Shown here: in pieces, positions 1 through 8,308 of the stretch
How the letters are laid out: each line of letters begins with the position of its first letter
Numbering within the stretch: the stretch's first letter is position 1
Assembly: GCA_947303825.1 (NCBI GenBank)
Contig: CAMYZK010000016.1
Coordinates: 1-16,901, forward strand
Origin: an uncultured Prevotella sp.
GTDB taxonomy: Bacteria > Bacteroidota > Bacteroidia > Bacteroidales > Bacteroidaceae
Direction of reading: 5' to 3'
DNA length: 16,901 nt
Translations under genes and position numbers: made by a program
Notes under the pieces: generated by a model
Seen by the model: the letters and a program-made list of their open reading frames with translations, nothing else
Told to the model about the DNA's origin: nothing
Database searches by the model: none

Positions 1-259
1 GGACCCTCGCCAGGGTGCCTCGGAGAATCACTTCATGCTGGGACAGATTGACGAGTGGCTCTTCCGTTCGCTCTGCGGCATTGGCCAGGCACCGGGAACC
101 CACGGCATGCGCCATCTCGTGATAAAGCCGCAGCCGGTGGGCGACATAACACAGGTGCAGGCCACCATACATACGCTCTACGGAGAGGTGAGCGTGAGGT
201 ATGACAAGGAGACGGGAGAATGTGTGGTGGAAGTGCCGGGAGGGTGTGAGCTTGATTGA
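1..259 (+). CDS. Alpha-L-rhamnosidase-like glycoside hydrolase (GH78), C-terminal fragment
   Basis: This is the 3' end of an open frame that enters from the left edge (frame begins at base 2), so the catalytic core is outside the window. The visible protein has the S/ENH-x-M-x-G-x-x-x-EWL-F motif, followed by G-I-G-Q-A-P-G and then I-K-P-Q-P-V-G-D. That order is typical of the last helices of the (alpha/alpha)6 barrel and the C-terminal beta-sandwich of bacterial alpha-L-rhamnosidases, which remove terminal L-rhamnose from plant or microbial glycans, usually in the periplasm. The stop is TGA at 257-259. In the family the beta-sandwich normally continues past a V-P-x-G-C-x-A-x-V-x-L-P segment. 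Here it ends at V-P-G-G-C-E-L-D, so the C-terminus looks slightly short, and the stop coincides with the start of a repeat element. The family call rests on motif recall from about 85 residues. Confidence 0.75.
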   Translation, partial: DPRQGASENHFMLGQIDEWLFRSLCGIGQAPGTHGMRHLVIKPQPVGDITQVQATIHTLYGEVSVRYDKETGECVVEVPGGCELD

Positions 260-337
260 GTTAAGAGTTAAGAATTAAGAGTTCTTCGCAGAGCGAAGCG
301 GCAGAGCCGAGCGAAGAATTGAGAATTAAGAGTTAAG
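258..337. repeat. AT-rich direct repeats flanking nested GC-rich hairpins (REP/MITE-like)
   Basis: The 13-base unit AGAATTAAGAGTT occurs at 271-283 and again at 322-334, with further GAGTTAAG-type units at 258-265, 265-272 and 330-337. Between them are two perfect tandem hairpins with the same AGA loop: CTTCGC-AGA-GCGAAG (284-298) and CGGC-AGA-GCCG (299-309). An alternative long-range stem pairs TTCTTCGC (282-289) with GCGAAGAA (311-318). The structure is directly visible. Calling it a dispersed repeat or miniature element is an inference from its architecture and from my memory of similar AT-rich arrays in Prevotella and Bacteroides genomes. It could also act as a terminator or mRNA-stability element for the upstream hydrolase gene, although no clean U-tract follows. 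Confidence 0.6.
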
Positions 338-359
338 TATTTAGAATTCTTTCATCTAT

Positions 360-989
360 ATGAGAACAATAACCCCATTAATTGCCCTGGCCGTTATGAC
401 GGCAGTGGCTTGTAGCGACGGCAAGACACAGTCTGCTGGCGGCAACGGCGAGAAACCCACGGGACTGGCTGTCGACGAGAAAAACTTTCCTGATGTCGCC
501 TTCCGTAGCGCCATCCTGGCTACTGATGCTGGTGAAGACGGAATACTTACCCATGAGGAGCTTACAGACTTCTCACTGCTTGATGTTAGTGACAAGGGTG
601 TCACCAGTCTGGCCGGGATAGAGCATTTCCCCTTTCTCTTTTTCGTAAATGCCAGTCGAAACCCTATCCAGCAGATAGACTTGAGCAAGAACAGTACCCT
701 TACCGAGTTGTATTGTACAGACTGCCCCAAGCTTACCTCTCTCACGTTGGGCGAGCAGCCTCGTCTGGAGATGCTTAACTGTAGCCGTACCAACGTTGAC
801 AGTCTTGACGTGACGCAGTGTCCCAGTCTGGTGTCGCTATACTGCTACGACACTCCCATCGCAGGCATAGACCTCAGTGCCTGTCCGGCTCTGAAGGCAA
901 TTTGCTGCGACCCGTTGCTAATGCAGGCACTAGACCTCACTGCATGCCTGGATGTGAAGTTTGTCGATGAATCGGGAAGTGAGATATGA
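360..989 (+). CDS. Lipoprotein with EF-hand-like loop and cysteine-rich leucine-rich repeats
   Basis: The 209-residue protein begins with a lipoprotein signal peptide. The lipobox is V-A-C with the lipidated Cys at residue 18, so the protein should be membrane-anchored and possibly surface-exposed. Residues 56-67 form a near-canonical 12-residue EF-hand loop (D56, D60, G61, E67; position 3 is Gly), likely a calcium site. From about residue 72 onward there are short LRRs of about 21 residues with two cysteine ladders: C119/C141/C162/C183 in the L-x-C position and C154/C175/C196 in the second position. F-P-D-x-x-F-R, EF-loop, LRR is a recurring domain order in secreted Bacteroidota and Firmicutes proteins. 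The ATG at 360 gives a clean signal peptide. The exact function is unknown; a binding or adhesion role is inferred from LRRs in general. The gene converges with tamL, with 8 bases between stops. No TAnnTTTG promoter was found in the 100 bases upstream. Confidence 0.8.
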   Translation: MRTITPLIALAVMTAVACSDGKTQSAGGNGEKPTGLAVDEKNFPDVAFRSAILATDAGEDGILTHEELTDFSLLDVSDKGVTSLAGIEHFPFLFFVNASRNPIQQIDLSKNSTLTELYCTDCPKLTSLTLGEQPRLEMLNCSRTNVDSLDVTQCPSLVSLYCYDTPIAGIDLSACPALKAICCDPLLMQALDLTACLDVKFVDESGSEI

Positions 990-997
990 GGATGCTC

Positions 998-3523
998 TCA
1001 GAACGGATAGCCTATGGCGATGTGCAGGGTGTGCATGTCGCTGAAGCGACTTATGTTGAAGTAGCCGCTCTTGCCGGTGTCATAGGGCAGGTGCAGGCCG
1101 AATCCCCAGTCGAGGCGCAGCACTAGGAACTGCAGGTCCATGCGCAGGCCGGCTCCGGTGCCCAGTGCCAGCTGGCGAGGCAGGTTCTTGAGGCGTAGCC
1201 TGTTGTTGCCGAAGAGAGCGTTCCACGCGGTGACGAACTCCTGGACATCCTCAATGTCTGTTTCTCCTTCTAAGCCTTCAATGCTCAGTGTCCAGTCTTC
1301 CGAGCTCCATACGTTTCCTGCATCGAGGAACAGGGCTCCGTGCAGGTTTCCGAAGAGGCGGCGGCGCAGTTCAAGGTTTACCACCAGCTTGGTGTTGCCG
1401 TTCTGCATGAGGTAACCCCACTTCCTGCCTTCTGCCTTACCTGCAAAGGCCTGCATGCCTATAAAGGCTCCGGGACCTATGCTTCGCACGGGGAAGGCAC
1501 GTATGCTGTTGGCACCTCCCACGTAGAAGTTTTCGCTGAAGGGTGCTTCCGACGAGTTGCCGTATATCCACATCTGCCCCAGGCTGGCATGGGCAACCAG
1601 TTTGGTGCGCTGGCTGAGGGTCCATGTCTTCGTGATGTCGGCCTCCAGCTTGACAAACTGCGAGTATGGGTTTTTGAAGAAGGTCTTGTCCTGCTGTTTC
1701 CAGCTGTTGCCCTGTATAGCCACATCGTAGAGTGCCATGATGTTGCCCGACTCCTGTACTGTAAGCTCCATGTGTAGGGGGTGGCGGTATGCGGGTGGTG
1801 AGGCGTAGCTGTAGGTGTATCGCATCTTGGGTATGAAGAAGTTGCTCATGGCGGTGGCCAGATAGGGATTTTCCAACAGCAGGCTGTCGAATAGCAGTGT
1901 GTGGCTGTTCTGGAACTGATATTTCAGCGTGAGCGGTGACAGCTCATGTCTTATGACAGGGCGACGGGTCTCGTCGCTCTTGTTCATCGGCGATGTTGCG
2001 GGCTGCCAACGGTATGTCCACTCACCGCTTGCCAAGTGCATCTTGTAGTATCCGGGATGGCGGTCTACGTCAGTAGAAAGCTTGGCGGTAGTCGTTGTGT
2101 TTGTCCATCGTCGGGGGCGTCGCCTGCTGCCTTGCTGCATGGTCTGTCGGCTCCGGCTTGTTTTTCTGAAACGTGGGAACAGCCTCCGGGGGAACTCCAC
2201 CGACATGTCAAGACCGTACTGATAGGAGTCCATGTCAGAGCCTTGACTGTTGGTCTGCCATTCGTATGCACCATGCAGGTTGATGTCAAGTTTCTCCCCT
2301 CCCCGGAAGGCATTGCGACGGGTGAGGCCTATCTTCACTTCAGGCCCCAGGCGTCCGATGGTGCGGTTGACGAAGTTGGTCTCTACATAGAAGTCGTATG
2401 GCTTGTCGAAGATGCAGTCTAGCATGAGGTCGAGCGTATCGTTGTCACGGGGTGTAAACTTGAAGTCCACCGAGCTGAAGACTCCTGTGGCGTTCACCTT
2501 CTGCATGGACTCCTGATAGTCGGAGTAGCTGAACAGCCGGTTGGGCAATAGCTTCATGTTCTTGAGGATTGTCCGTACGTTCATGGGCGGTCGCTTGCCG
2601 CCAAACATCACCTTGAGGAACCTCAGCGTCATGGTGCTGTCGGTGCGTTCCATTATGTTCTTGCGCAATCTCAGGCTGGTAGTGCCTATGTACCAGGGCC
2701 TTAGGGCTTGTGGCTGTAGCGAGTCGGCCATTTGCAGTCGCAGCTGTACGTGGTAGGGTTTGACAAAGGTGTCGGCAAGGAAGGTGGCGTAGGCAGGTGA
2801 GTAGTAATAGTAGCCGTTGTTGCGGAAGAGGGTGCTCAGGCGGGTGCGCTCGGCATCGAGGTTGCCCACGCTGAAAGGTGTGCCCCGCTTCAACGTGGCC
2901 TCGGCCTTTGTGGAGTCGATGAGCTGCTGCATGTGAGCGGGAAATCCCACATACTCCATACTGTCTATCCTGAACAGCGAGTCCATGCGCACGGTGTAGG
3001 CTATCTTAGCCTTCTTCGGGCTTTCTTCTATAATACCTTCATCGGTCTGACGCGTCTTTCCTTTCTTCATTACTTCCCTGTAGGTTACGTCACCGTGTAG
3101 GTACCCATTGGTGCGCAGCACCTGCCTTGCCACCTGTGCCCTCAGTGCAGGATTAACCTGACTCATCAGCACCGGTGACTTGCCGAAGGTGTGGTTCATC
3201 CACTTGCCGAACTTTGTCTTCGCGTTGACGGTGGCATTCCATACCCACAGCCTGTAGGGGAAGGGCGTGCGGTAGTGGCTGGAGCCGAACAGAGCCCCGT
3301 TAGGTGCAGTGGCAAGGGCAGCCTCCAGCTCCTCCTGAGTGGTCAGCGAGTGGCTGTTCTTCTCAAAGTCGGGGTAGCTGGTCTTGGCCAGCCCTATGAA
3401 AAGCTGGTCGCCTTCGGGTATGTGGCTTGTGGTGGAACAGGCACACAGCACCAAGAGGAGCGTCAGTATCCTTGACACACGTATCACGTACCTATATATC
3501 TTATTGCTGTTTGCCTTCATCAT
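998..3523 (-). CDS. tamL: TamL: BamA/TamA-family (Omp85) outer-membrane lipoprotein
   Basis: The 841-residue protein is the Bacteroidota lipoprotein form of the TamA/BamA family, which inserts or assembles outer-membrane proteins and works with TamB. The signal peptide ends at L-C-A-C (lipid Cys 29), followed by S-T-T-S-H-I-P-E-G, typical of TamL. Residues about 40-375 are POTRA-like periplasmic repeats and about 376-841 are the 16-strand barrel region. The conserved Omp85 loop is seen as V-G-G-A-N-S-I-R-A-F (668-677), where I-R-A-F replaces the usual VRGF. The last residue is Phe (G-Y-P-F), a standard outer-membrane assembly signal. Two ATGs lie in tandem at the start (3523 and 3520), so one residue of ambiguity remains. 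No clear Shine-Dalgarno is visible. Only 3 bases separate it from the tamB stop, so the two genes are almost certainly co-transcribed and probably translationally coupled. An arginine-rich turn at 446-472 is unusual. Confidence 0.9.
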   Translation of the reverse strand: MMKANSNKIYRYVIRVSRILTLLLVLCACSTTSHIPEGDQLFIGLAKTSYPDFEKNSHSLTTQEELEAALATAPNGALFGSSHYRTPFPYRLWVWNATVNAKTKFGKWMNHTFGKSPVLMSQVNPALRAQVARQVLRTNGYLHGDVTYREVMKKGKTRQTDEGIIEESPKKAKIAYTVRMDSLFRIDSMEYVGFPAHMQQLIDSTKAEATLKRGTPFSVGNLDAERTRLSTLFRNNGYYYYSPAYATFLADTFVKPYHVQLRLQMADSLQPQALRPWYIGTTSLRLRKNIMERTDSTMTLRFLKVMFGGKRPPMNVRTILKNMKLLPNRLFSYSDYQESMQKVNATGVFSSVDFKFTPRDNDTLDLMLDCIFDKPYDFYVETNFVNRTIGRLGPEVKIGLTRRNAFRGGEKLDINLHGAYEWQTNSQGSDMDSYQYGLDMSVEFPRRLFPRFRKTSRSRQTMQQGSRRRPRRWTNTTTTAKLSTDVDRHPGYYKMHLASGEWTYRWQPATSPMNKSDETRRPVIRHELSPLTLKYQFQNSHTLLFDSLLLENPYLATAMSNFFIPKMRYTYSYASPPAYRHPLHMELTVQESGNIMALYDVAIQGNSWKQQDKTFFKNPYSQFVKLEADITKTWTLSQRTKLVAHASLGQMWIYGNSSEAPFSENFYVGGANSIRAFPVRSIGPGAFIGMQAFAGKAEGRKWGYLMQNGNTKLVVNLELRRRLFGNLHGALFLDAGNVWSSEDWTLSIEGLEGETDIEDVQEFVTAWNALFGNNRLRLKNLPRQLALGTGAGLRMDLQFLVLRLDWGFGLHLPYDTGKSGYFNISRFSDMHTLHIAIGYPF

Positions 3524-3526
3524 TCT

Positions 3527-6500
3527 TTATTGCTTTTCATTGGCCTTTACTGAGTCTTGAGGGATGTCGCGCACTGGTGTCACCCCTTCCGGGCTGTCCT
3601 CTCTCCTTCGGCTATTGATAATAGGCTGCTGTGGCTTTCGGAAGAGGTCGAAAAGGCTGTCTAGCTTACGTTTCCATATATATCCTCCGCCATACTCTCC
3701 AGTGTAGCCTTCCAGCCAGTCGTACACATTCTGGTTGTAGAACAGCTTGAGATACTGGTTGCTGGTAGGCGAGAGCCGGTATTCCATGCTCACGTTGTCG
3801 AAGAACGACTGCTGCTGTCCCTGCATCTCGCTGCCAGTAGACACCTTGCCGCCTATCTGTACGTTGAGGCGGTTGTTCCAGAAGCGCTTGGCAAACTTGA
3901 ACGAGTAGTCGGTCCGGGTCTGGCCCGACGCGTCGGTAGAGTTGTCGAATCCCAGCTGCAGGTCTACTGTCTTCAGTGCACCGGCCGTAATGTTGTTTAT
4001 CTCGTTTTGCAGGAAGGAGCTGAGGGCAGAGTTCATGGAGAAGGCGTTGGTGTTACCGTCGGAGAGGTACATACCTGTGGTGAGCATAGTGACGGCCAGC
4101 TTGCCTCTTTGCTCTGTGCTCATGGCATTCAGCTCGTTTTGTATCTGCATGTCTTCGGGTGCGGAGATGGTGAATTCGAGTCCCATGTTGCTCAGTGTGC
4201 GTGTTATCTCCACTCCGCACTCAAAAGTCACGTTGCGGTTCTGCTCGCCGTCGGAGCTGACGCTGGCTCGGTTTTCCTCTGTGGCGGTGATGTTGAGTGT
4301 TGGGTTGTCGGGCTGACCTGTAAACTCCACGTAGCTGCCCTCCTTGATGGTGAATGTCTTGAGTGGAATGATGGGCAGCGAGTACTTCATGGTGCCGTGC
4401 TCCACGGTGTACCTTCCCAGCAGGCTCATGCCGTTGGCATCCATGAGCAGGCGCAGGTCTCCGCCACCCTGCAGGTTGACGTAGTTGGTCTGTTCGGTGT
4501 TGAGTGCACATCTCAGGTGTGCTCCGTGGTCTATGCTTATGTTCATGTCCACGTTTAGGAAGTCGGTTTCGGGGTTCTCCCTGACAATGCTTGTGCTGTC
4601 GCTGAAGTCAACGAACTGCACCAGCTCGTCCATCTGGCTATCGGTAGACAGTGGGGAGTCAAGCAGGATGTAGTTAAGGTCGGTGGTGCCCAGCACGTCG
4701 AGTCTGCCTCGCAGTGACAGCTGTTGCATGTTTCCGCTGAGGATGGCGATGATGTTTACGAAGGCCTTTCCGTAGGCCACCGATTCCCGTGTCTGCTTGG
4801 CATTGATGAGCTGGAAGTCCTTGGCTCTCACAACGAGGCGTATAGACTGTTTGTCTTCTCCATAGAGGTCAATGTTTCCGTTTATGGTGAGCGGATTCTT
4901 GCCGTATGAGTAGAGTTCAAACTTGTTGAGCTGTAGCACGGAATTGGTGATGGTAATAGGCTGTTGGCCAAACTTCATCCTCACTCCGTATGGCTTGCTC
5001 ACAAAGTATCCGTCGGCAAAGTTGATGGTGCCGTTGGCTTGCAGCTTGCCTACAGGCCCTGCCACCGACAGTGTTCCGCTTGCCGTTCCTTCAAATCCGA
5101 ATAGCTGCTCTCCCATGAATGCGTTGGCAATAGACAGTGGCAGCCTTGTCAGTTCCATTGTTCCCTTGAGTGTCTTTTCACTTGTATAGCTGCCTTTCAG
5201 CGTGCCTATCTCTTCGTCGTCGAGCAGCAGGGTGGCATCTACCACGTGGGTGTCGTCTTCTTTCCAGAGGTAGACGAACTCTGCGCCAATGTTTCCTATC
5301 TCGCTGCCTTCGTAGGTCAGTTTCTTAACGCTCATGTCGCTGGCCACCGAGATGTTGTGTTGCTGGTCCATGATGAGGTGATAGTCGCCATTGAGCACTC
5401 CTGTAACCTTTGGCAGCAGGGCAATGTTGCTGGTAAGGCTACCCAGGTCCAGCTTGCTCACACTCACCGTGATGTCTTGCAGCGGCTGTTCTTCCAGGCC
5501 CCAGCTGTCATTGTTGTTCTCGGTATAGATTAGTATTTGTGTGCCGTCGTCGGCTTTCAGGTCGATGTTTGCCTCTATCCTATTGTTGTCGTGCAGCAGC
5601 AGGTAGTTGTCATCGTTGAGGGTAAACTCCTTGTATCCCAGCGTGGGACGTGAGGGTACCAGCTGGAACCGTATTCCGCTGGTTTCCTCGCCATCGCCGT
5701 TGGAAGGTATCGTTGCCATTTCTGCCTTGGCACCCAGGCGCACGTTGAGCAACCCTTTTTCGTCGAAATATCTCAGGCCTATCATGGCACCATATTCGCG
5801 CAGCTGACCGTCGTAGAGCAGGCGGAAGGCTCCCATGGGGTTCTTCTTTGAGTTTGTTACCCTGCCGTTGAAGCTCAGCTTCTCTCCCCTGTCTTCCAGG
5901 TTGAGTGCTATGGTGTCTAGTCGGGTATCGCCGCTGGTGAGAGCGAGTAGGACGGCTTTTCCGTTGAGGCCTGTCAGTGGCGAGGCATAAAGGTCTACGT
6001 CCATGTAGTCAAAGCCGATGCCCATGGAGTTGTATAGCATGTCGGCAATAGGGTTGGCTTTGCCGCTCTTGCTCTGTATGGTGACATGGGCAGTAGGCAG
6101 CATTTGCTTCAGCCGTGGCTGGTCTATGGTGTGGCTCTTGAGCTGTGATGACAGAGTGTCGGCCATCTGTCCCATCGTGGCAAACAGTTGCTCGTAGTCT
6201 CCCTTGGCATTGATGCTGGCACTGAAGTCGCCTGTCACCATCCTTGCCATGGTGGTGTCGCGGCTGGTGGCCAGCCTGAGGTACACGTCGTCAAGCCGTC
6301 GTGTCGTCACGCTGTCGCGAATGTATATGCTCGTAATGTCTCCTGCCAGCGAGTGCGTAAGGTTCATGTCGCTGCCTATGTCGAGCGATCCTCTCAAACC
6401 CACGGCCATCGGACTGTCTGTGAATCCCAGTGCGTACAGGTCGACAAGTGCAAGGTCGGTGTTTACCTTAGCTGCAAAGGTGTTCTTATTGCTGTTTCCT

Positions 6501-8260
6501 GACAGCTGTGCCTCCAGCAGTATGCTCCCGTTTACCAGTTGGTTGGCACTTGATGCGCTAAGCATGGCCATGCCGTCGCTCAGGTTAATGTTTGCGTCTA
6601 TGCTGTCGAGCTGCCACCTGTCGTAGGCTATGTTGTGTAGCTTTACTTGGGCGTCTATCTTTGTCTTCCTGTCGAACGGGTCTACACCCTGGCCCTTCAT
6701 CTTCACGTTGGCCGTTATCGTGCCAATGTCTCCGCCTGGCATGTATTGGCGCAAGTCAATGTTGCGCATCGCTATGTCGGCATCGTAGCTCATGGCGGCC
6801 ATGTTGCCTGTCGGTACGTTTGCACTGGCTTTCAGCGTGGCTGTTCCCCTGCCGGCGTGGAGTGCCAGCGATGTGGTGTACTTATTGCCGTTGGCCGACA
6901 TGTTGCCTGCCAGGTGCGTGCCGGCTGGCACACGGTAGCTGGAAGGTAGTCCGAGACGGTGGAGTAGGGGAGTGAGCTGGCCGTAGGCATCTGCCTCCAG
7001 CTTGACTTGGGCCATGAGCCTTTCCATGTCGCCTATGTTGGCTATGTGGCCGCTGCCTTTCAGCTGAAACGCAGTGGGCAGCATGACACTCAGCTGGTTA
7101 ATGTCCAGGCTGCTCAGCGTGCCGCTGGCTGTAGCCCTCATCGTCAGCTGACGGTCAGGCCATGCTGTCTTGGGCAGCTGTGGTGCCAGCAGCATGAGGT
7201 CTTCCTTGCCCACCTCGGCTGTCAGCTCTATCCTGTTCTGAGCGGCGTCTTCGGCTTTGTTGGGAGGGACTGTGGCCATGTCGGCAAAGGCCATGTCGAT
7301 CTGTGCCTGCAGTGCCGATTGGGGCGTTCTGGCAGCAAAGTCGTAGAGCATCAGCCTCTCACCGTTCATGGACAGCCGTCCTTGCAGCGATGCCAGCTGC
7401 AGGCCGCCATGGGGCGTGGCCGGTGTGATGATGCGTGCCGCGCTGCCCTGGCGTATGGCCACGTTCATGCTGTCCTTGTAAGAGAAGATGGAGTCGATGC
7501 CCAGCGTCAGTCCGCTTAGGCATATATCGTTGCCGTAGAGCAGCTCGCCTTCCTGCCAGTCCAAAGCTCCTATGCCGTAGCGTCCCAGACCCAGGTGTAT
7601 GTCGCCTTCTTTGAGGCTGGCCTGTCCCATGAAGGCACTGATACGTGTGGCAGAGTCGGCAAAGACTGCAGCCGAGTCGATGACAATGCTGATGCGTGAG
7701 CGCTCCAGCTCAAAGCGGTCGAAGGCGATGTGCCAGCCTATTGTGGAGGTGTCGATGGCAGCCGTGTCGCTCATAAACACGGTGAGGTTGCTGTCCTGCA
7801 GCCTGGGGTGCGCCAGCCGCACATCCATCTTTGCAAGGTTTATCCCTGGTGATGAGAACGACAGCTCGCCAATAGTGCCCTTGAGTCTCATGTCGTCTAT
7901 AAAGCTCTTGGTGTTCAGCTTGGCATCGCCCAGCAGCAGGCCGTTTATTACCACCTGCCCCTTTAGCAGAGGGAGCAGCCTTATGTCGGCCACAGCTTGT
8001 CCTATGTCGGCAATGGTGTCGCCCTGCTCTATCACCAGTACGCCGTCCACTTGCAGGTCTAGCGGGAAACGCAGCCTCACGCGGTCTACGCTGATTTCCA
8101 TGCCAGTCTCGCTAGAAGCGTAGCTGGCAACACGCTGCACCACCCAGTTCTGTACAGCGGGTATGTATAGCAGCGACAGCAGTACCACAAACAGCACTAC
8201 GGGACTGAGTAGTGCCACCATCGCCCATCTCAGACTTTTTTTTATGAAGACTTTAGACAC
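3527..8260 (-). CDS. tamB: TamB: translocation and assembly module protein (AsmA-like/DUF490)
   Basis: This is a giant AsmA-like protein of about 1577 residues. It has one N-terminal transmembrane segment (residues about 12-33 from the GTG start), preceded by K-K-S-L-R, and then a long beta-rich periplasmic domain. The motif I-P-A-V-Q-N-W-V-V directly after the membrane segment and a C-terminal TamB (DUF490) domain over about the last 400 residues support the call. TamB bridges the inner and outer membranes and works with TamA/TamL in outer-membrane protein assembly; the family is also linked to lipid transport. The frame stays open back to a TTG at 8296. However, the -7-like element TATCTTTG (8285-8278) falls inside that extension, so I choose GTG at 8260, which gives M-S-K-V-F-I-K-K. 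ATG at 8221 would lose the basic residues before the membrane helix. tamL follows after 3 bases. Length fits the family. Confidence 0.9.
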   Translation of the reverse strand: MSKVFIKKSLRWAMVALLSPVVLFVVLLSLLYIPAVQNWVVQRVASYASSETGMEISVDRVRLRFPLDLQVDGVLVIEQGDTIADIGQAVADIRLLPLLKGQVVINGLLLGDAKLNTKSFIDDMRLKGTIGELSFSSPGINLAKMDVRLAHPRLQDSNLTVFMSDTAAIDTSTIGWHIAFDRFELERSRISIVIDSAAVFADSATRISAFMGQASLKEGDIHLGLGRYGIGALDWQEGELLYGNDICLSGLTLGIDSIFSYKDSMNVAIRQGSAARIITPATPHGGLQLASLQGRLSMNGERLMLYDFAARTPQSALQAQIDMAFADMATVPPNKAEDAAQNRIELTAEVGKEDLMLLAPQLPKTAWPDRQLTMRATASGTLSSLDINQLSVMLPTAFQLKGSGHIANIGDMERLMAQVKLEADAYGQLTPLLHRLGLPSSYRVPAGTHLAGNMSANGNKYTTSLALHAGRGTATLKASANVPTGNMAAMSYDADIAMRNIDLRQYMPGGDIGTITANVKMKGQGVDPFDRKTKIDAQVKLHNIAYDRWQLDSIDANINLSDGMAMLSASSANQLVNGSILLEAQLSGNSNKNTFAAKVNTDLALVDLYALGFTDSPMAVGLRGSLDIGSDMNLTHSLAGDITSIYIRDSVTTRRLDDVYLRLATSRDTTMARMVTGDFSASINAKGDYEQLFATMGQMADTLSSQLKSHTIDQPRLKQMLPTAHVTIQSKSGKANPIADMLYNSMGIGFDYMDVDLYASPLTGLNGKAVLLALTSGDTRLDTIALNLEDRGEKLSFNGRVTNSKKNPMGAFRLLYDGQLREYGAMIGLRYFDEKGLLNVRLGAKAEMATIPSNGDGEETSGIRFQLVPSRPTLGYKEFTLNDDNYLLLHDNNRIEANIDLKADDGTQILIYTENNNDSWGLEEQPLQDITVSVSKLDLGSLTSNIALLPKVTGVLNGDYHLIMDQQHNISVASDMSVKKLTYEGSEIGNIGAEFVYLWKEDDTHVVDATLLLDDEEIGTLKGSYTSEKTLKGTMELTRLPLSIANAFMGEQLFGFEGTASGTLSVAGPVGKLQANGTINFADGYFVSKPYGVRMKFGQQPITITNSVLQLNKFELYSYGKNPLTINGNIDLYGEDKQSIRLVVRAKDFQLINAKQTRESVAYGKAFVNIIAILSGNMQQLSLRGRLDVLGTTDLNYILLDSPLSTDSQMDELVQFVDFSDSTSIVRENPETDFLNVDMNISIDHGAHLRCALNTEQTNYVNLQGGGDLRLLMDANGMSLLGRYTVEHGTMKYSLPIIPLKTFTIKEGSYVEFTGQPDNPTLNITATEENRASVSSDGEQNRNVTFECGVEITRTLSNMGLEFTISAPEDMQIQNELNAMSTEQRGKLAVTMLTTGMYLSDGNTNAFSMNSALSSFLQNEINNITAGALKTVDLQLGFDNSTDASGQTRTDYSFKFAKRFWNNRLNVQIGGKVSTGSEMQGQQQSFFDNVSMEYRLSPTSNQYLKLFYNQNVYDWLEGYTGEYGGGYIWKRKLDSLFDLFRKPQQPIINSRRREDSPEGVTPVRDIPQDSVKANEKQ

Positions 8261-8277
8261 CTTCGCAAAATTTCTGG

Positions 8278-8285
8278 CAAAGATA
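8278..8285 (-). promoter_or_regulatory. Putative -7 element of the tamB-tamL promoter
   Basis: On the minus strand the sequence reads TATCTTTG followed by CC, a perfect match to the Bacteroidota primary-sigma -7 consensus TAnnTTTG. No good TTTG lies 19-21 bases upstream, so the -33 half is weak. The expected transcript start is around 8270-8274, giving a short leader of about a dozen bases to the GTG at 8260. It suggests tamB-tamL has its own promoter rather than depending only on read-through from the fimbrial operon. Confidence 0.55.
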
Positions 8286-8308
8286 CAAAATTTCAACTAA
8301 CTGAGCGT

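Noticed and set aside
356..793. A 145-codon minus-strand frame opposite the LRR lipoprotein.
   Set aside because: The plus-strand product has a lipobox, an EF-hand loop and periodic LRRs; the antisense product has no coherent features.
4007..4558. A 183-codon open frame antisense to tamB, and similar long antisense frames across 1140-7519.
   Set aside because: They have no recognisable domains, signal peptides or promoters, and their low-complexity residue usage fits a shadow of the coding strand of tamB and tamL.
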